A DNA stretch of 57,167 nucleotides, from positions 1-57,167 of the forward strand of contig CAYUGZ010000004.1 in assembly GCA_964444465.1 (NCBI GenBank), written 5' to 3'. A program made the translations under genes and the position numbers. The notes below the pieces were generated by a model, which ran no database searches, had not been told where the DNA came from, and saw only the letters and a list, made by a program, of their open reading frames with translations. The number at the start of each line of letters is the position of its first letter. Positions within the stretch are counted from its first letter, which is position 1. The stretch is from JACPNE01 sp964444465 (GTDB lineage Archaea; Nanobdellota; Nanobdellia; SCGC-AAA011-G17; JACPNG01). Shown piece after piece: positions 1-8,861 of this stretch.

Positions 1-171
1 AATTCTTTCAAACTTTTTATAATTTTCGATATCTGTAGGGTGGTGCCATTTTTTATTACAATCCGGACATGTAGCTGTTCTTATTGTGAATCCTTCTTTA
101 ACTATCTCAGTCTTCTTTGTTTTTTTATTACAATCATCACATAAAATAGTTGTATTGAACATATCTGCCAT
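1..171 (-). CDS. Zinc-ribbon protein, C-terminus cut by window edge
   Basis: The ATG at 171 opens a frame that runs off the left edge; the first 57 residues are visible. Two CxxC pairs (Cys11/Cys14 and Cys35/Cys38) separated by a Lys-rich stretch form a short zinc-ribbon-like module, followed by Trp-His-His. Archaea encode many small zinc-ribbon proteins that bind nucleic acid or form parts of larger complexes. No family can be named from this fragment, and the rest of the protein lies outside the window. Confidence 0.6.
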   Translation of the reverse strand, partial: MADMFNTTILCDDCNKKTKKTEIVKEGFTIRTATCPDCNKKWHHPTDIENYKKFERI

Positions 172-224
172 TTTGTATATATTCTAAGTGTATACATCGT
201 GTATATAAATCTTTCGTTTTAATT

Positions 225-240
225 AGCTTTGTAGAAAAAC
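225..240 (+). repeat. 16-bp inverted repeat, left copy
   Basis: AGCTTTGTAGAAAAAC is the perfect reverse complement of 820-835. The two arms enclose exactly the M23 peptidase gene. A degenerate direct copy of 221-240, matching at 17 of 20 positions, lies at 841-860. Confidence 0.7.
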
Positions 241-295
241 ATGAAAATAAATATAAACTTTGAAGAATGTTTAGAATTATATTTTAAAAATAAAG

Positions 296-793
296 ATGAA
301 TAAGATTAAAGAAAAGAAAATTATTTCAAAAAATATTTATGTTCTCCCATTTAGTGAGAAACTTAATCTAATTCCAGAACCAGCTCATTGGCATAATGAA
401 CAAAATTGGTCAAAAAATGCTCTTGATTTTTCCATGCCTAAAGGAACTTCTATTCTTGCTGCTTTTGATGGAACTATTTTTTTAACAATAGATAAATATA
501 CTAAAGGAGGTCCAGACAAATCATTTTTGTATTTGACTAATAGAATTATCATCTCTCATGAAAAAGGAGAGTATACAGATTACGTACATCTTAAGAAAGG
601 TTTAAAGGTAAAAAAAGGAGATGTTGTAAAGAAGGGACAAATAATTGGTTATTTTGGATCTACAGGACGTTGTACTTATCCTCACCTTCATTTTGCAGTT
701 ATGGTTAAATTAAAAAGTAAATGGCAAACAATTACACCTAAATTCAATATTAAAGGTAAGATAATTAAGTTACAATCTCCTGATCTTAGATAA
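296..793 (+). CDS. M23 (LytM-type) metallopeptidase-like protein
   Basis: A 165-residue protein that is almost entirely one M23 domain. Visible are the Asp zinc ligand in the ALDF-MP-GT stretch (Asp44), the catalytic-type His98 in the Tyr-Val-His segment, and the closing His-Leu-His motif (His130/His132). The His that normally lies close before Asp44 is not in the usual place; His31/His33 further upstream may replace it, as in M23 subfamilies with an A-(I/L/V)-DF motif. Known members cut peptide cross-links of bacterial peptidoglycan. No signal peptide or membrane segment is visible, so export and target are unclear. A 20-codon ORF (241-303) precedes and overlaps the ATG. Archaea lack peptidoglycan, so lateral acquisition is a reasonable inference. 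Confidence 0.82.
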   Translation: MNKIKEKKIISKNIYVLPFSEKLNLIPEPAHWHNEQNWSKNALDFSMPKGTSILAAFDGTIFLTIDKYTKGGPDKSFLYLTNRIIISHEKGEYTDYVHLKKGLKVKKGDVVKKGQIIGYFGSTGRCTYPHLHFAVMVKLKSKWQTITPKFNIKGKIIKLQSPDLR

Positions 794-819
794 ATCCCTT
801 CTGTAGAGAAACACAACTA

Positions 820-835
820 GTTTTTCTACAAAGCT
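820..835 (-). repeat. 16-bp inverted repeat, right copy
   Basis: Perfect reverse complement of 225-240, located 27 bp after the M23 stop codon. The intervening segment (241-819) contains only the M23 gene and the 20-codon ORF before it. Confidence 0.7.
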
Positions 836-860
836 CTTTTAATTAGTTTTTTAGAAAAAA

Positions 861-1676
861 TTATTTTTTGAAACGTCTATATGCATAATAAATTATAGTT
901 ATTGTTATAATCCAAGGAATTAAAGAAAAGAATAATTTTATTAGACTATTAAGATTATTTACAAAAGTTCTTGTTATCTCCGAAAATTTAACAAATACAA
1001 TATTAGCATATTCTGATTGTTTTTCTGTTATAGATAGGTGTAATGTTGAATATTGAACTCTTTGATCAACATTTTCAAGAGAATCTTCTAAAAACTTAAC
1101 TCTTCTTTCTTGATTGAATGTTCTATCATTCAATTCAATTTTGTCACTTATTTCTTTTGCTTCATTAAGCATTACATTAAAACGTTTTAATCTTGCTTTT
1201 TCAGTATCTAATTCTATTTGTAAATTTGTATGTCCCCCTGTTATATCTAATACATTTTCATTAAATGATTGTACTTCCCCTATCTCTTTTAATTGAGATA
1301 CAATAGAATCATATTTAGAAACTTCAACTTTTATTTGATAACTTCCTGAAAAATATGAATTTTTTTTAGTTCCATGTTTATTCACATTTTGATTTAAGAT
1401 AAAAGAATCTGATGATTCAATTATTGCTTTTAATTTAGCTTCTGATTCATGAAAATCTCCTCTTTCAATTTCAGTAGATAATGATGCTGTCTTTGTTATG
1501 ATACGTTCTTCAACTTCTGGAGCAAAATCTTGACTTACTGAAGGTGAAATTCCCCTTCCACCAAAAGAAGCTGATTCAGCAAATGCCATATCATTTGATA
1601 ATAAAGCTGATTTATTACTAAAAGTAGATAGAGGATTAGAAAATAATAAGAATAATGCTATGATTATAACTATCAA
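861..1676 (-). CDS. DUF4349-type membrane protein
   Basis: The protein has an N-terminal hydrophobic segment, an extracellular-type region with a long helical coiled-coil-like stretch (about residues 150-210), and a C-terminal transmembrane helix ending in basic residues. The order ITKTASLS, a Val-rich strand region (SYQIKVEVSKYD) and the heptad-like DTEKARLKRF segment matches the DUF4349 family of bacterial and archaeal envelope proteins, whose function is unknown. The start is uncertain. TTG at 1676 puts the hydrophobic segment at the extreme N-terminus. An in-frame ATT at 1694, six codons upstream and directly after a stop, would give a better signal anchor beginning with Lys-Asp-Asn-Trp. 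Confidence 0.75.
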   Translation of the reverse strand: MIVIIIALFLLFSNPLSTFSNKSALLSNDMAFAESASFGGRGISPSVSQDFAPEVEERIITKTASLSTEIERGDFHESEAKLKAIIESSDSFILNQNVNKHGTKKNSYFSGSYQIKVEVSKYDSIVSQLKEIGEVQSFNENVLDITGGHTNLQIELDTEKARLKRFNVMLNEAKEISDKIELNDRTFNQERRVKFLEDSLENVDQRVQYSTLHLSITEKQSEYANIVFVKFSEITRTFVNNLNSLIKLFFSLIPWIITITIIYYAYRRFKK

Positions 1677-1801
1677 AAGCCAATTATCTTTAATTTATCA
1701 AATTGTTTTTTTATTGTCACAATACTAAAATAATATACTGAATAATAAATATTTCGTTTATTTTTATTAGAAAGAATTTTAAATTTCTTTATTATATTCA
1801 A

Positions 1802-2440
1802 ATGATGATTGATACAGGAAGTAAGGATTTAGATGAATTTTTAGGTGGATATGGAGACCATATAAGTGCATTATATGGAAAAGCTGCTACTGGAAAGACT
1901 ACATGTTGCATGTTAGCTACAATTAATTTACTAAAACAAGATAAAAAAGTTATATATTTAGATGTAGAAAATAGTTTTTCTTTAGATAGATTAAAACAAT
2001 TAGCTAAAGAAGATTATCAAAAATATTTAGATAATTTATTTTTATTAAAAATTAAAAATTTTAAAGAACAAGGAATTAAAATTAAAGAATTAAAATCATT
2101 AACAGAAAAAGGAAATTTTTCTTTAGTTGTTGTAGATACTATTGGGATGTATTATAGAAGAATGGTGAAGAGTCATAGAGATTTAGCTAATAATATGTTA
2201 AATTCTCAATTAAGGAATCTAAAAGAATTAAACATTCCAATTTTAATAACGAATCAAGTTTATAGTAACATAGATCTTGATGAAAAAATGATGATAGGCC
2301 ACAATATTGTAGAAAGATATTGCAGTTGTTTAATTGAATTAGATAAAAATATTAAAAGAAAAATAAAATTAATCAAACCTAATAAAAAAGAAATGTATTT
2401 TGAGATAAAAGACGATGGAATATTTAAAGAAGGTGACTAG
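1802..2440 (+). CDS. radB: RadB recombinase paralogue
   Basis: A 212-residue RecA-fold ATPase without the N-terminal helix-hairpin-helix domain of RadA, which is the size and architecture of archaeal RadB. Walker A is Gly26-Thr33 (GKAATGKT). The Walker B strand is the LVVVDTIG segment near residue 113, and an ITNQV motif typical of the family follows. RadB is regarded as a recombination mediator that assists RadA; it binds DNA and ATP but hydrolyses ATP weakly. The full RadA is also in this window (51386-52372). The gene is convergent with topA and the two overlap by 17 bp, so their 3' ends share sequence. Confidence 0.9.
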   Translation: MMIDTGSKDLDEFLGGYGDHISALYGKAATGKTTCCMLATINLLKQDKKVIYLDVENSFSLDRLKQLAKEDYQKYLDNLFLLKIKNFKEQGIKIKELKSLTEKGNFSLVVVDTIGMYYRRMVKSHRDLANNMLNSQLRNLKELNIPILITNQVYSNIDLDEKMMIGHNIVERYCSCLIELDKNIKRKIKLIKPNKKEMYFEIKDDGIFKEGD

Positions 2441-4505
2441 CTTCTTCTTCTAATTTTTTATTATATTCCTCTTTAGTTTTACAATTAGGATTTATACAAA
2501 AATTGTAAGGTCTTTTACCTTTTCTTATCATAGCCACAACAGGGGAATTACATTCTTTACATGGATTAGTAGTTGATTTCGGTAAAGCGCCTCTTGGAAG
2601 AGAAAATATAGTTTTACAATCAGGATATCCACTACATCCAATAAAATAAGATCTATATTTTTTTGAAAAAGTTATTTTTAATTCATTATCACAATTTGGG
2701 CATTTTCCAATAAGATTTGCTTTATCCCTAGTTTCAACATGTGCATCAGCTAATAATTTTCCAATCTTCTTCTCATTATCTTTAAAATGTTTTAATATTT
2801 TAGTCAAAACTTCTTTAGCTTCATCTATTACTTCATCACCTTTTTTCTTATCTTCCATTATTTGTTCCATCTCTTCTTCAAAATGTCTAGTTAAATTTTC
2901 ATCAAGGACTTCAGGACAATATTTTTCTAAAGTTTCTATAGTTTTAATTCCTAAATCAGTTACTTCTAAAGATCTTTCTTTAACATAATCTCTTTGGTAT
3001 AGGGCATCTATGATATTAGCCCTTGTAGCTTTAGTCCCTAAATTTCTTTTTTCTAATTCTTTGATTATTGAAGCAGGTGTGTACCTCTTTGGAGGTTGAG
3101 TTTCTTTAGCTAACATAGAAATTTTTATTATTTTCAGTTCATCTCCTTTTTCTACATATGGAAGTTCTTGTTCTTCTAACATTACATAAGGATGATAAAA
3201 ATGATGCCATCCTTCTTCTATTGTTCTTGTACCTTTTGTTATGAAAATTTCTTTATTAATATCTATCTCAATACTAACTGTTTCTCTTTTTGCTGGTGTA
3301 GAAAATGTTGCTAAAGTCCTTTTTACAATTAGATCATATAATTTTTGTTCTCTTTCTGTAATGTCTTTTGGAACCTCTCCTGTAGGATAAACTGCAGGAT
3401 GTGCAGGATCTGTTTTCTTTCCATTATTTGGAATTAATTTACCTTTAAGAATCTCATTTGCTAATTTTTTATATTTAGCTTGTCCTGTTAAACCTTTTAT
3501 TATTTCTTTATAATTTAATGATTCTGGAAGCTGATTGGAACTTGTTCTTGGATAGGAGATATATGAATTTGAATACAAACTTTGAGCTAAGCTCATAGTT
3601 TCTTTTGGTGAGATTCTTAATGTTTTATATGCCTCTAATTGTAAAGCTGTTAAGTCAAAAGGATTAGGTGGATTTTGTAAAAATTCTTTTTTATTTACTT
3701 TATCAATAATTGCTTTTTTTCCTTTTGTATTTTTTAAAGAAGTATCTGCTTTTTTCTTATCCCAAAATTTATCTTCTTTATGTAATGCAATTATTTCTTT
3801 ATCTTCTGCTTTAGCTTTTAATTCTAATTGCCAAAATGGAACTGGTTTAAATGATCTTATTTCTAATTCTCTTTCTGCTAAAATTTTTAATGAAGGTCCT
3901 TGTACCCTTCCTGAACTTAATATTTTATGCATTCCAGTTGAATTTTTTATTGCTAAAGTTAAAGCCCTTGATAAGTTTATTCCATAAAAATGATCTAAAA
4001 AATGTCTTGTGTTTCCTGCTTCAGCTAATTTAAGATCTATAGTTGGAGAAGCATTTTCGTAAGCTTCAATTAATTCTTTTTTTGTTAAAGTTGAAAAGTG
4101 CATTCTCTTAGCATTTTTCTTTTTGAATAATTGTGTTAAAACATTCTTAAAAATTAATTCTCCTTCTATGTCTACATCACATCCATTATAAAATTCATCT
4201 ACACCTTTTCCAATTTTCTTTAGAACATCTAAATATTTTTTTGTAAATGCGGATTGTTTTGAAATTTTATAACTTGGACTCCAATCAATATCAAATACTG
4301 GATATGTCCAACCTTTTCCTTTTACTTTTTCATCTAAATTGTATAAATGCCCAACTGCACATCCAACTAATATTTTTTCGCCTTTGTGTTCTAACTCATA
4401 ATAATATACTTTATCCTCTTTTTTCTTAACTAATTTTTTATCAGATAGAGCTTCAGCTATCTTTAAACATGATGAGGGTTTTTCTGAAATTATTAATTGT
4501 GTCAT
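2424..4505 (-). CDS. topA: DNA topoisomerase I (type IA)
   Basis: A 693-residue type IA topoisomerase that relaxes negatively supercoiled DNA through a 5'-phosphotyrosine link. The N-terminal Toprim domain begins with IISEKPSS and carries the DxDxE metal motif in GCDVDIEGELI (about residues 107-117). The active-site Tyr is in SYISYPRTSS near residue 317. The C-terminus (from about residue 603) carries two four-cysteine zinc fingers: CPNC paired with CSGYPDC, and CKEC paired with CINPNC. Length and finger number fit archaeal TopA. ATG at 4505 is directly preceded by an A/T-rich promoter-like stretch. Confidence 0.95.
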   Translation of the reverse strand: MTQLIISEKPSSCLKIAEALSDKKLVKKKEDKVYYYELEHKGEKILVGCAVGHLYNLDEKVKGKGWTYPVFDIDWSPSYKISKQSAFTKKYLDVLKKIGKGVDEFYNGCDVDIEGELIFKNVLTQLFKKKNAKRMHFSTLTKKELIEAYENASPTIDLKLAEAGNTRHFLDHFYGINLSRALTLAIKNSTGMHKILSSGRVQGPSLKILAERELEIRSFKPVPFWQLELKAKAEDKEIIALHKEDKFWDKKKADTSLKNTKGKKAIIDKVNKKEFLQNPPNPFDLTALQLEAYKTLRISPKETMSLAQSLYSNSYISYPRTSSNQLPESLNYKEIIKGLTGQAKYKKLANEILKGKLIPNNGKKTDPAHPAVYPTGEVPKDITEREQKLYDLIVKRTLATFSTPAKRETVSIEIDINKEIFITKGTRTIEEGWHHFYHPYVMLEEQELPYVEKGDELKIIKISMLAKETQPPKRYTPASIIKELEKRNLGTKATRANIIDALYQRDYVKERSLEVTDLGIKTIETLEKYCPEVLDENLTRHFEEEMEQIMEDKKKGDEVIDEAKEVLTKILKHFKDNEKKIGKLLADAHVETRDKANLIGKCPNCDNELKITFSKKYRSYFIGCSGYPDCKTIFSLPRGALPKSTTNPCKECNSPVVAMIRKGKRPYNFCINPNCKTKEEYNKKLEEEASHLL

Positions 4506-4545
4506 AAAATATCTATTTAAATAGGGTTTTTAAAACTTTTTAGAA

Positions 4546-5148
4546 TTAAATTTCAATTATTCTTCCACTTCTTCCTACATTTATCACTCTTGTTTTATCT
4601 AATCTTTCTTCTATTCCATCTGCTTCATGGACATGGCTACATAATAATATATCTGGTTTTAATTCACTAATTGCTTTTTCTACACCTTTAGAACCTGGAA
4701 CAAAATCTGAGAATTTTTCCATTTTTGATTTAGTAGGATGTACATGGGTGACCATTATTCTCTTTTTTAAATATTTAATTTTATCAAATCCTTTTTTTAA
4801 TAATTCGAATATTTCTTCTTCTTGTAATTGTTCTAATCCAATATTAGCTCCACCGCATCCGAATATTCCAATGTCTTCATACTTAACAGATACACCATGT
4901 ATATTTTTTATACCATAAAATTCAGCTAAAAAATCAGCACTTGCGAATCCATCATGATTTCCAGGAATTAACAAAACTTTTTTCTTTTTATTTAGAAAAG
5001 GTCCAACTAATCCTTCTGTTTTTTCCATAGAATCTGTTATGTCTCCACATAATATAACTAAATCAGCATTTTCTTTTTCTGCTTTATCTGCTAGTTTACT
5101 AGCTAATAAAGAGTCTCCATGGATGTCTCCTACTGCTAAAATTTTCAT
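4546..5148 (-). CDS. Calcineurin-like metallophosphoesterase
   Basis: A 200-residue single-domain phosphoesterase. All five metal motifs are present in order: GDIHGD near residue 7, GDITD near 36, GNHD near 64, a His in the VTHVHPT segment and the closing CSHVH. The family includes phosphodiesterases and nucleotidases, and the substrate cannot be read from the sequence. The second metal site is intact, so an active enzyme is expected. It is read in the same direction as uppS and serS upstream and topA downstream, with gaps of 33-72 bp, and may be part of a loose transcription unit. Confidence 0.88.
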   Translation of the reverse strand: MKILAVGDIHGDSLLASKLADKAEKENADLVILCGDITDSMEKTEGLVGPFLNKKKKVLLIPGNHDGFASADFLAEFYGIKNIHGVSVKYEDIGIFGCGGANIGLEQLQEEEIFELLKKGFDKIKYLKKRIMVTHVHPTKSKMEKFSDFVPGSKGVEKAISELKPDILLCSHVHEADGIEERLDKTRVINVGRSGRIIEI

Positions 5149-5220
5149 ATTTTATATCTAAAAATTCAGTTTATTAACCTTTTCATCATTAAACTAACTA
5201 AAATTCGTTCATCAAATTAA

Positions 5221-5916
5221 TTATTTACCGAATCTTCTTTCTCTTTCTGAGAAATCTTTTATTGCCTTAACTAAATCTTCTTTCTCGAATTCAGGCCAAG
5301 TCTTTTCTAAAAAGATCCATTCTGAATAATTGCTTTGCCAAATTAAAAAATTAGATGTTCTTTTTTCTCCACCAGTTCTTATTATTAATTCTGGTTCATG
5401 GTCTGTATATAACTCTTTAGAAAAAACTTTTTCGTTGATATTTTCAATATTAACCTCTCCATCTTTAATTTTTTCCCCTAATTTTTTAACAGCATCTATA
5501 ACTTCTTCTCTACCACCATAAGCCATTGCAAAATTAACAGTATAATTATCATAATCTTTTGTTTTATACATAACTTTTGCCATGATCTCTCTTAACTCTT
5601 GTGGAAATTTCCAAATTCTTCCTATAAAATTAACTCTTATTCTGTCTTCATCTAATCTTTTATCAGTTAACAATCTAGAAAATTCTTTCTTAAAAATGTC
5701 TATCAAAAAACCAAACTCTTCTTTAGGTCTATCAAAATTTTGGATTGAAAAAGCATATAATGTTAATTCTTTAACTCCTAACTCTTTATTCCAATCAAGT
5801 AGTTTTTCAACTTTTTTTGCTCCCCACTCATGTCCCATCCAAGGTTTTACCATTAATTTCTTAGCAAACCTTCTATTTCCATCTAATATTATTCCTATGT
5901 GTTTTGGGACCTTCAT
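5221..5916 (-). CDS. uppS: cis-Prenyl transferase (polyprenyl diphosphate synthase)
   Basis: A 231-residue member of the undecaprenyl diphosphate synthase family. It extends an allylic diphosphate with isopentenyl diphosphate in the cis configuration to make the lipid carrier for glycan assembly. The N-terminal IILDGNRRFAKK segment (about residues 8-19) contains the catalytic Asp and the Arg-Arg pair; FAMAYGGREE and the C-terminal RTGGEKRTSNFLIWQ segment carry the family's isopentenyl-diphosphate-binding residues. The archaeal product is probably a shorter dolichol-type chain than the bacterial one (inference). The glycosyltransferase at 50129-51292 could use such carriers. Confidence 0.92.
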   Translation of the reverse strand: MKVPKHIGIILDGNRRFAKKLMVKPWMGHEWGAKKVEKLLDWNKELGVKELTLYAFSIQNFDRPKEEFGFLIDIFKKEFSRLLTDKRLDEDRIRVNFIGRIWKFPQELREIMAKVMYKTKDYDNYTVNFAMAYGGREEVIDAVKKLGEKIKDGEVNIENINEKVFSKELYTDHEPELIIRTGGEKRTSNFLIWQSNYSEWIFLEKTWPEFEKEDLVKAIKDFSERERRFGK

Positions 5917-5949
5917 TTTAAAGTCACATCAAAAATATGTTTAAAAAGC

Positions 5950-7233
5950 TTACTCCTTAGCTATTTTCTTAAATCCAGTGTATTTTTGTAATACTGTTGG
6001 AATTTTGATAGAACCGTCTTTTTGTTGATAATTTTCTAGTATAACAACTAATGCTCTTGAAGTAGCTAATGCTGTATTGTTTAATGTATGTAAAATTTTT
6101 CTATTTCCATGTTTATCTAAATATTTTATGTTAAGTTTTCTTGCTTGATAGTCTGTACAATTGGATAATGAAATTAATTCTCCATAATCTTTAGTTGTGG
6201 GCCTATAAACATCTATATCTAAGCTTCTATGTTTCCAATCTCCAAGTTCAGAAGAACACATCTCTACAATTCTATAAGGTAATTTTAATGCTTTAAATAT
6301 TTCTTCAGAATTTTTTAAAAGTTCAAGATAATATTTTTCTGAATCTTCAGGTTTGCAAAAAATAAATTGTTCTACTTTGTTAAATTGGTGAGTTCTCCAC
6401 AATCCTTTTTCATTTATTCCGTGGCTTCCAATTTCTTTTCTAAAACACATAGAATAAGCAAAGTATTTTTTTGGTAGATCTAATTCTTTAATTGTTTGAT
6501 CTGAATGGATCGATAATAAAGATTGTTCTGCTGTTCCAATTAAATTAAGATCTTCTCCATCAATAGAATAAACTGAGTTTTCAATTTCTTTTTTGTCCAT
6601 TGAAGCATAAATTGCTCTTTCATTTAACATTAATGGAATTTCAACATAAGTATATTTTTTTTTGTTCATAAAATCAATTGTAAATCTAATTAAAGCTTGA
6701 TTTAATATTGCTAATTTCCCTTTAAGATAATAAAAACCATTTCCAGAAGATTTTCCAGATGCATCAAAATCTGCTATGTCTAAATTTTCTATTAATTCAA
6801 CATGATTTTTTATAGGAAAATTAAATTTTGGAATCTTTCCTATCTTTCTTAAAATTTTATTTTTTGATTCATCCTTTCCAATTGGGGTTTTACTAGAAAT
6901 TATATTTGGAATTTGTAAATGTAAATCTTTAATCTCTTGCTCCAATGCTTTTTCTTTTTGTTCTATTTTTTGTAGTTTTTGTGGGATGTTTTTAGCTTTT
7001 TTTATTAATTCTTTTGCTTTCTTTTCATCATCTATTTTTTTTGCTATATTTATTTGGGAAGAAATCTTATTTCTTTCATGTTTTAAGTTATCAACTTCTT
7101 TTTTTAGTTCTCTCCATTGTTTATCTTTTTCTAAGATAGTATCAATGTATTCTAATTTATGATTTTGAAATTTTTTCTTTATATTTTCTTTTACTAACTT
7201 AGGATTCTCTCTAATTAAATTAATATCTATCAT
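5950..7233 (-). CDS. serS: Seryl-tRNA synthetase
   Basis: A 427-residue class II synthetase that charges tRNA-Ser with serine. The N-terminal 110 residues form the long Lys/Glu-rich antiparallel coiled coil that contacts the tRNA's long extra arm. The catalytic core follows, with motif 2 in FRKEIGSHG and LWRTHQF, and motif 3 in NTALATSRALVVILE near the C-terminus. This is the common bacterial/eukaryotic-type SerRS, not the rare methanogen form. It is first in the leftward run serS-uppS-phosphoesterase-topA. Confidence 0.95.
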   Translation of the reverse strand: MIDINLIRENPKLVKENIKKKFQNHKLEYIDTILEKDKQWRELKKEVDNLKHERNKISSQINIAKKIDDEKKAKELIKKAKNIPQKLQKIEQKEKALEQEIKDLHLQIPNIISSKTPIGKDESKNKILRKIGKIPKFNFPIKNHVELIENLDIADFDASGKSSGNGFYYLKGKLAILNQALIRFTIDFMNKKKYTYVEIPLMLNERAIYASMDKKEIENSVYSIDGEDLNLIGTAEQSLLSIHSDQTIKELDLPKKYFAYSMCFRKEIGSHGINEKGLWRTHQFNKVEQFIFCKPEDSEKYYLELLKNSEEIFKALKLPYRIVEMCSSELGDWKHRSLDIDVYRPTTKDYGELISLSNCTDYQARKLNIKYLDKHGNRKILHTLNNTALATSRALVVILENYQQKDGSIKIPTVLQKYTGFKKIAKE

Positions 7234-7423
7234 AATTGAATATTATTAAAACTTTATTTAAATACTTTTATAGAGAGAATAATTGTTATAATACAAAATT
7301 CTAGTTAGAAAGATTTAAAAAGATATCTATATGTTATGAAATATATATTAAAAAGAAAGTTTTAAATAGGGTCTATATGTCATTAAAACCTACAGAAATA
7401 AGAAGTGGTGTTAGGGGGACAAT

Positions 7424-7690
7424 ATGAAGAAAGATATTTTTGAGGTTTTTTTTAGAAGAAAACCAGCAATGATATTAGTAGCTCTTAGAAAGAGTAATAA
7501 GAATAGATATGGTAGCATCCTAGCAAAGGAAGTTGATTGTACATACAGTCACGCAGTTAAAATTCTACAAGAGATGGAAAGAGCAAAGTTAGTAGACTTC
7601 ATAAAACAAGGTAGAATAAAAATAATAAAATTAACTGATACCGGAAACAGAGTAGCAGAACATATAGAAAGAATTAAAAATTTATTATAA
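7424..7690 (+). CDS. Small winged-helix transcription regulator
   Basis: An 88-residue protein consisting of one winged-helix domain: helix FRRKPAMILVAL, a recognition-helix region CTYSHAVKILQEMERAKLV, then a basic wing (IKQGRIKIIKLTDTG) and a C-terminal helix. This resembles MarR/ArsR-like archaeal regulators that bind DNA as dimers. Its target is unknown. The start is fixed by the run GGGGG six bases upstream of the ATG. An A/T-rich promoter region (7320-7370) contains a repeated TCTATATGT-AT motif. Confidence 0.8.
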   Translation: MKKDIFEVFFRRKPAMILVALRKSNKNRYGSILAKEVDCTYSHAVKILQEMERAKLVDFIKQGRIKIIKLTDTGNRVAEHIERIKNLL

Positions 7691-7716
7691 AAAGGGGTTT
7701 TTTCTATTTTTTTATA
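7691..7716 (+). terminator. T-rich transcription terminator
   Basis: Directly after the stop codon of the winged-helix gene comes a short G run and then T6-C-T-A-T7. This is typical of archaeal intrinsic termination on U-tracts without a required hairpin. Confidence 0.5.
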
Positions 7717-7779
7717 AAATTAAAAAACATTTTGATATTCTTTAATAAAGTTTAAATAGAATGGAGTTATTTTAATAAT

Positions 7780-8166
7780 ATGAGAAGTAGGAATATAGAA
7801 ATTAAAAGAGTTGAAGTGCATAGACTATTTCTAAATGATAGTAAAGTTAGTTATAAAATCCATTTTAAATTAGATGATAATATGAAAAATGTTTATTTAG
7901 AATTCCCTTTAGAAGATTCTCCTAAAATAGTTAAAACATTAATGAATTGTGTTAAGGAAGTGGGTGATGTTTTAGTAGAAGATTCTTATGATGCATTACA
8001 AAGTATTGTGTTAGTTAAAATAAATGATCAAGAAGGTATAGAAACAAAATTAATTGATTTTTTCTCTAAACTAATTGGAAAAGTTAAATCATTGAAAGAT
8101 CAAAAAACATCTGATAATTATTTAGATAAATACAACAAATTGATGAGTGAGAGATTAGAACTATGA
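7780..8166 (+). CDS. Conserved hypothetical protein, pairs with PAC2-type gene
   Basis: A 128-residue soluble protein with alternating strand/helix character and no motif I recognise. Its stop codon overlaps the start of the PAC2-family gene (ATGA overlap), so the two are almost certainly translated together. A role connected to the proteasome chaperone is only a guess from that coupling. A TATA-like stretch (TTTAAATAG) about 30 bp before the ATG suggests it is the first gene of the operon and leaderless. Confidence 0.7.
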   Translation: MRSRNIEIKRVEVHRLFLNDSKVSYKIHFKLDDNMKNVYLEFPLEDSPKIVKTLMNCVKEVGDVLVEDSYDALQSIVLVKINDQEGIETKLIDFFSKLIGKVKSLKDQKTSDNYLDKYNKLMSERLEL

Positions 8167-8861
8167 AACTTATGTTAGAAAAAAAACCAAAGTCACCTAT
8201 TGTAATAGAAGGATTTCCAGGATTTGGATTAGTTGGAACAATTGCAGTAGAATTTTTGATTAAACATTTGAATGCAAAACCAATTGGCAAGATAAGAAGT
8301 GATAAAATTATGCCGATGGCTGCCATCCATGAAGGTAAAATTGTAGAACCTATTGGAATATTTTATGATTCTAAAAATAATATTGTTTTGATTCATGCAT
8401 TAAGTGGAGTTAAAGGATTGGAATGGGAGTTAGCAGATATAATAAGTAAGCTATGTAAAGAATTAAAGGCTAAAGAAGTTATAAGTATAGAAGGAGTTGG
8501 ATCAACTCAAGCTAATTTAGGTGCTTATTACTACACAAGAAATCAAAAAAATAAAAAAGGATTTGAAAAAGTTGGTTTGAAAGAATTGAAAGAAGGATTG
8601 GTTATTGGGGTTACTGGAGCATTATTATTAAAAGATAAAAGTGTTAGTGGAATTTTTATTGAGAGTAATGTTGGATTAGCAGATAGTAAAGCTGCTGCAA
8701 AATCCATAGAGATCTTAGATAAATATCTTGGATTAAAAGTTGATTACAAACCTTTACTAAAAGCTGCTGAGAAATTTGAAAAAACATTAAACATGATAAT
8801 GAAAAAGAGTGAAGGGACTGGAGAAGCTAAAAAAGGTAAAGAATTAAGTTATTTAGGTTGA
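8163..8861 (+). CDS. PAC2-family proteasome assembly chaperone-like protein
   Basis: A 232-residue protein starting with the family's IVIEGFPGFGLVGTIA signature. It continues with the conserved KIMPMAAIHEG region, the HALSG segment, the IEGVGST block and the GALLL segment. Archaeal PAC2-like proteins (COG1938, PbaB-like) are related to eukaryotic proteasome assembly chaperones; some bind the 20S core or the PAN ATPase. A PAN-like ATPase is also encoded here at 37262-38386. The C-terminal 20 residues are Lys/Glu-rich and probably disordered. The gene overlaps the upstream gene by four bases and the convergent small gene by 13. Confidence 0.88.
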   Translation: MKLMLEKKPKSPIVIEGFPGFGLVGTIAVEFLIKHLNAKPIGKIRSDKIMPMAAIHEGKIVEPIGIFYDSKNNIVLIHALSGVKGLEWELADIISKLCKELKAKEVISIEGVGSTQANLGAYYYTRNQKNKKGFEKVGLKELKEGLVIGVTGALLLKDKSVSGIFIESNVGLADSKAAAKSIEILDKYLGLKVDYKPLLKAAEKFEKTLNMIMKKSEGTGEAKKGKELSYLG

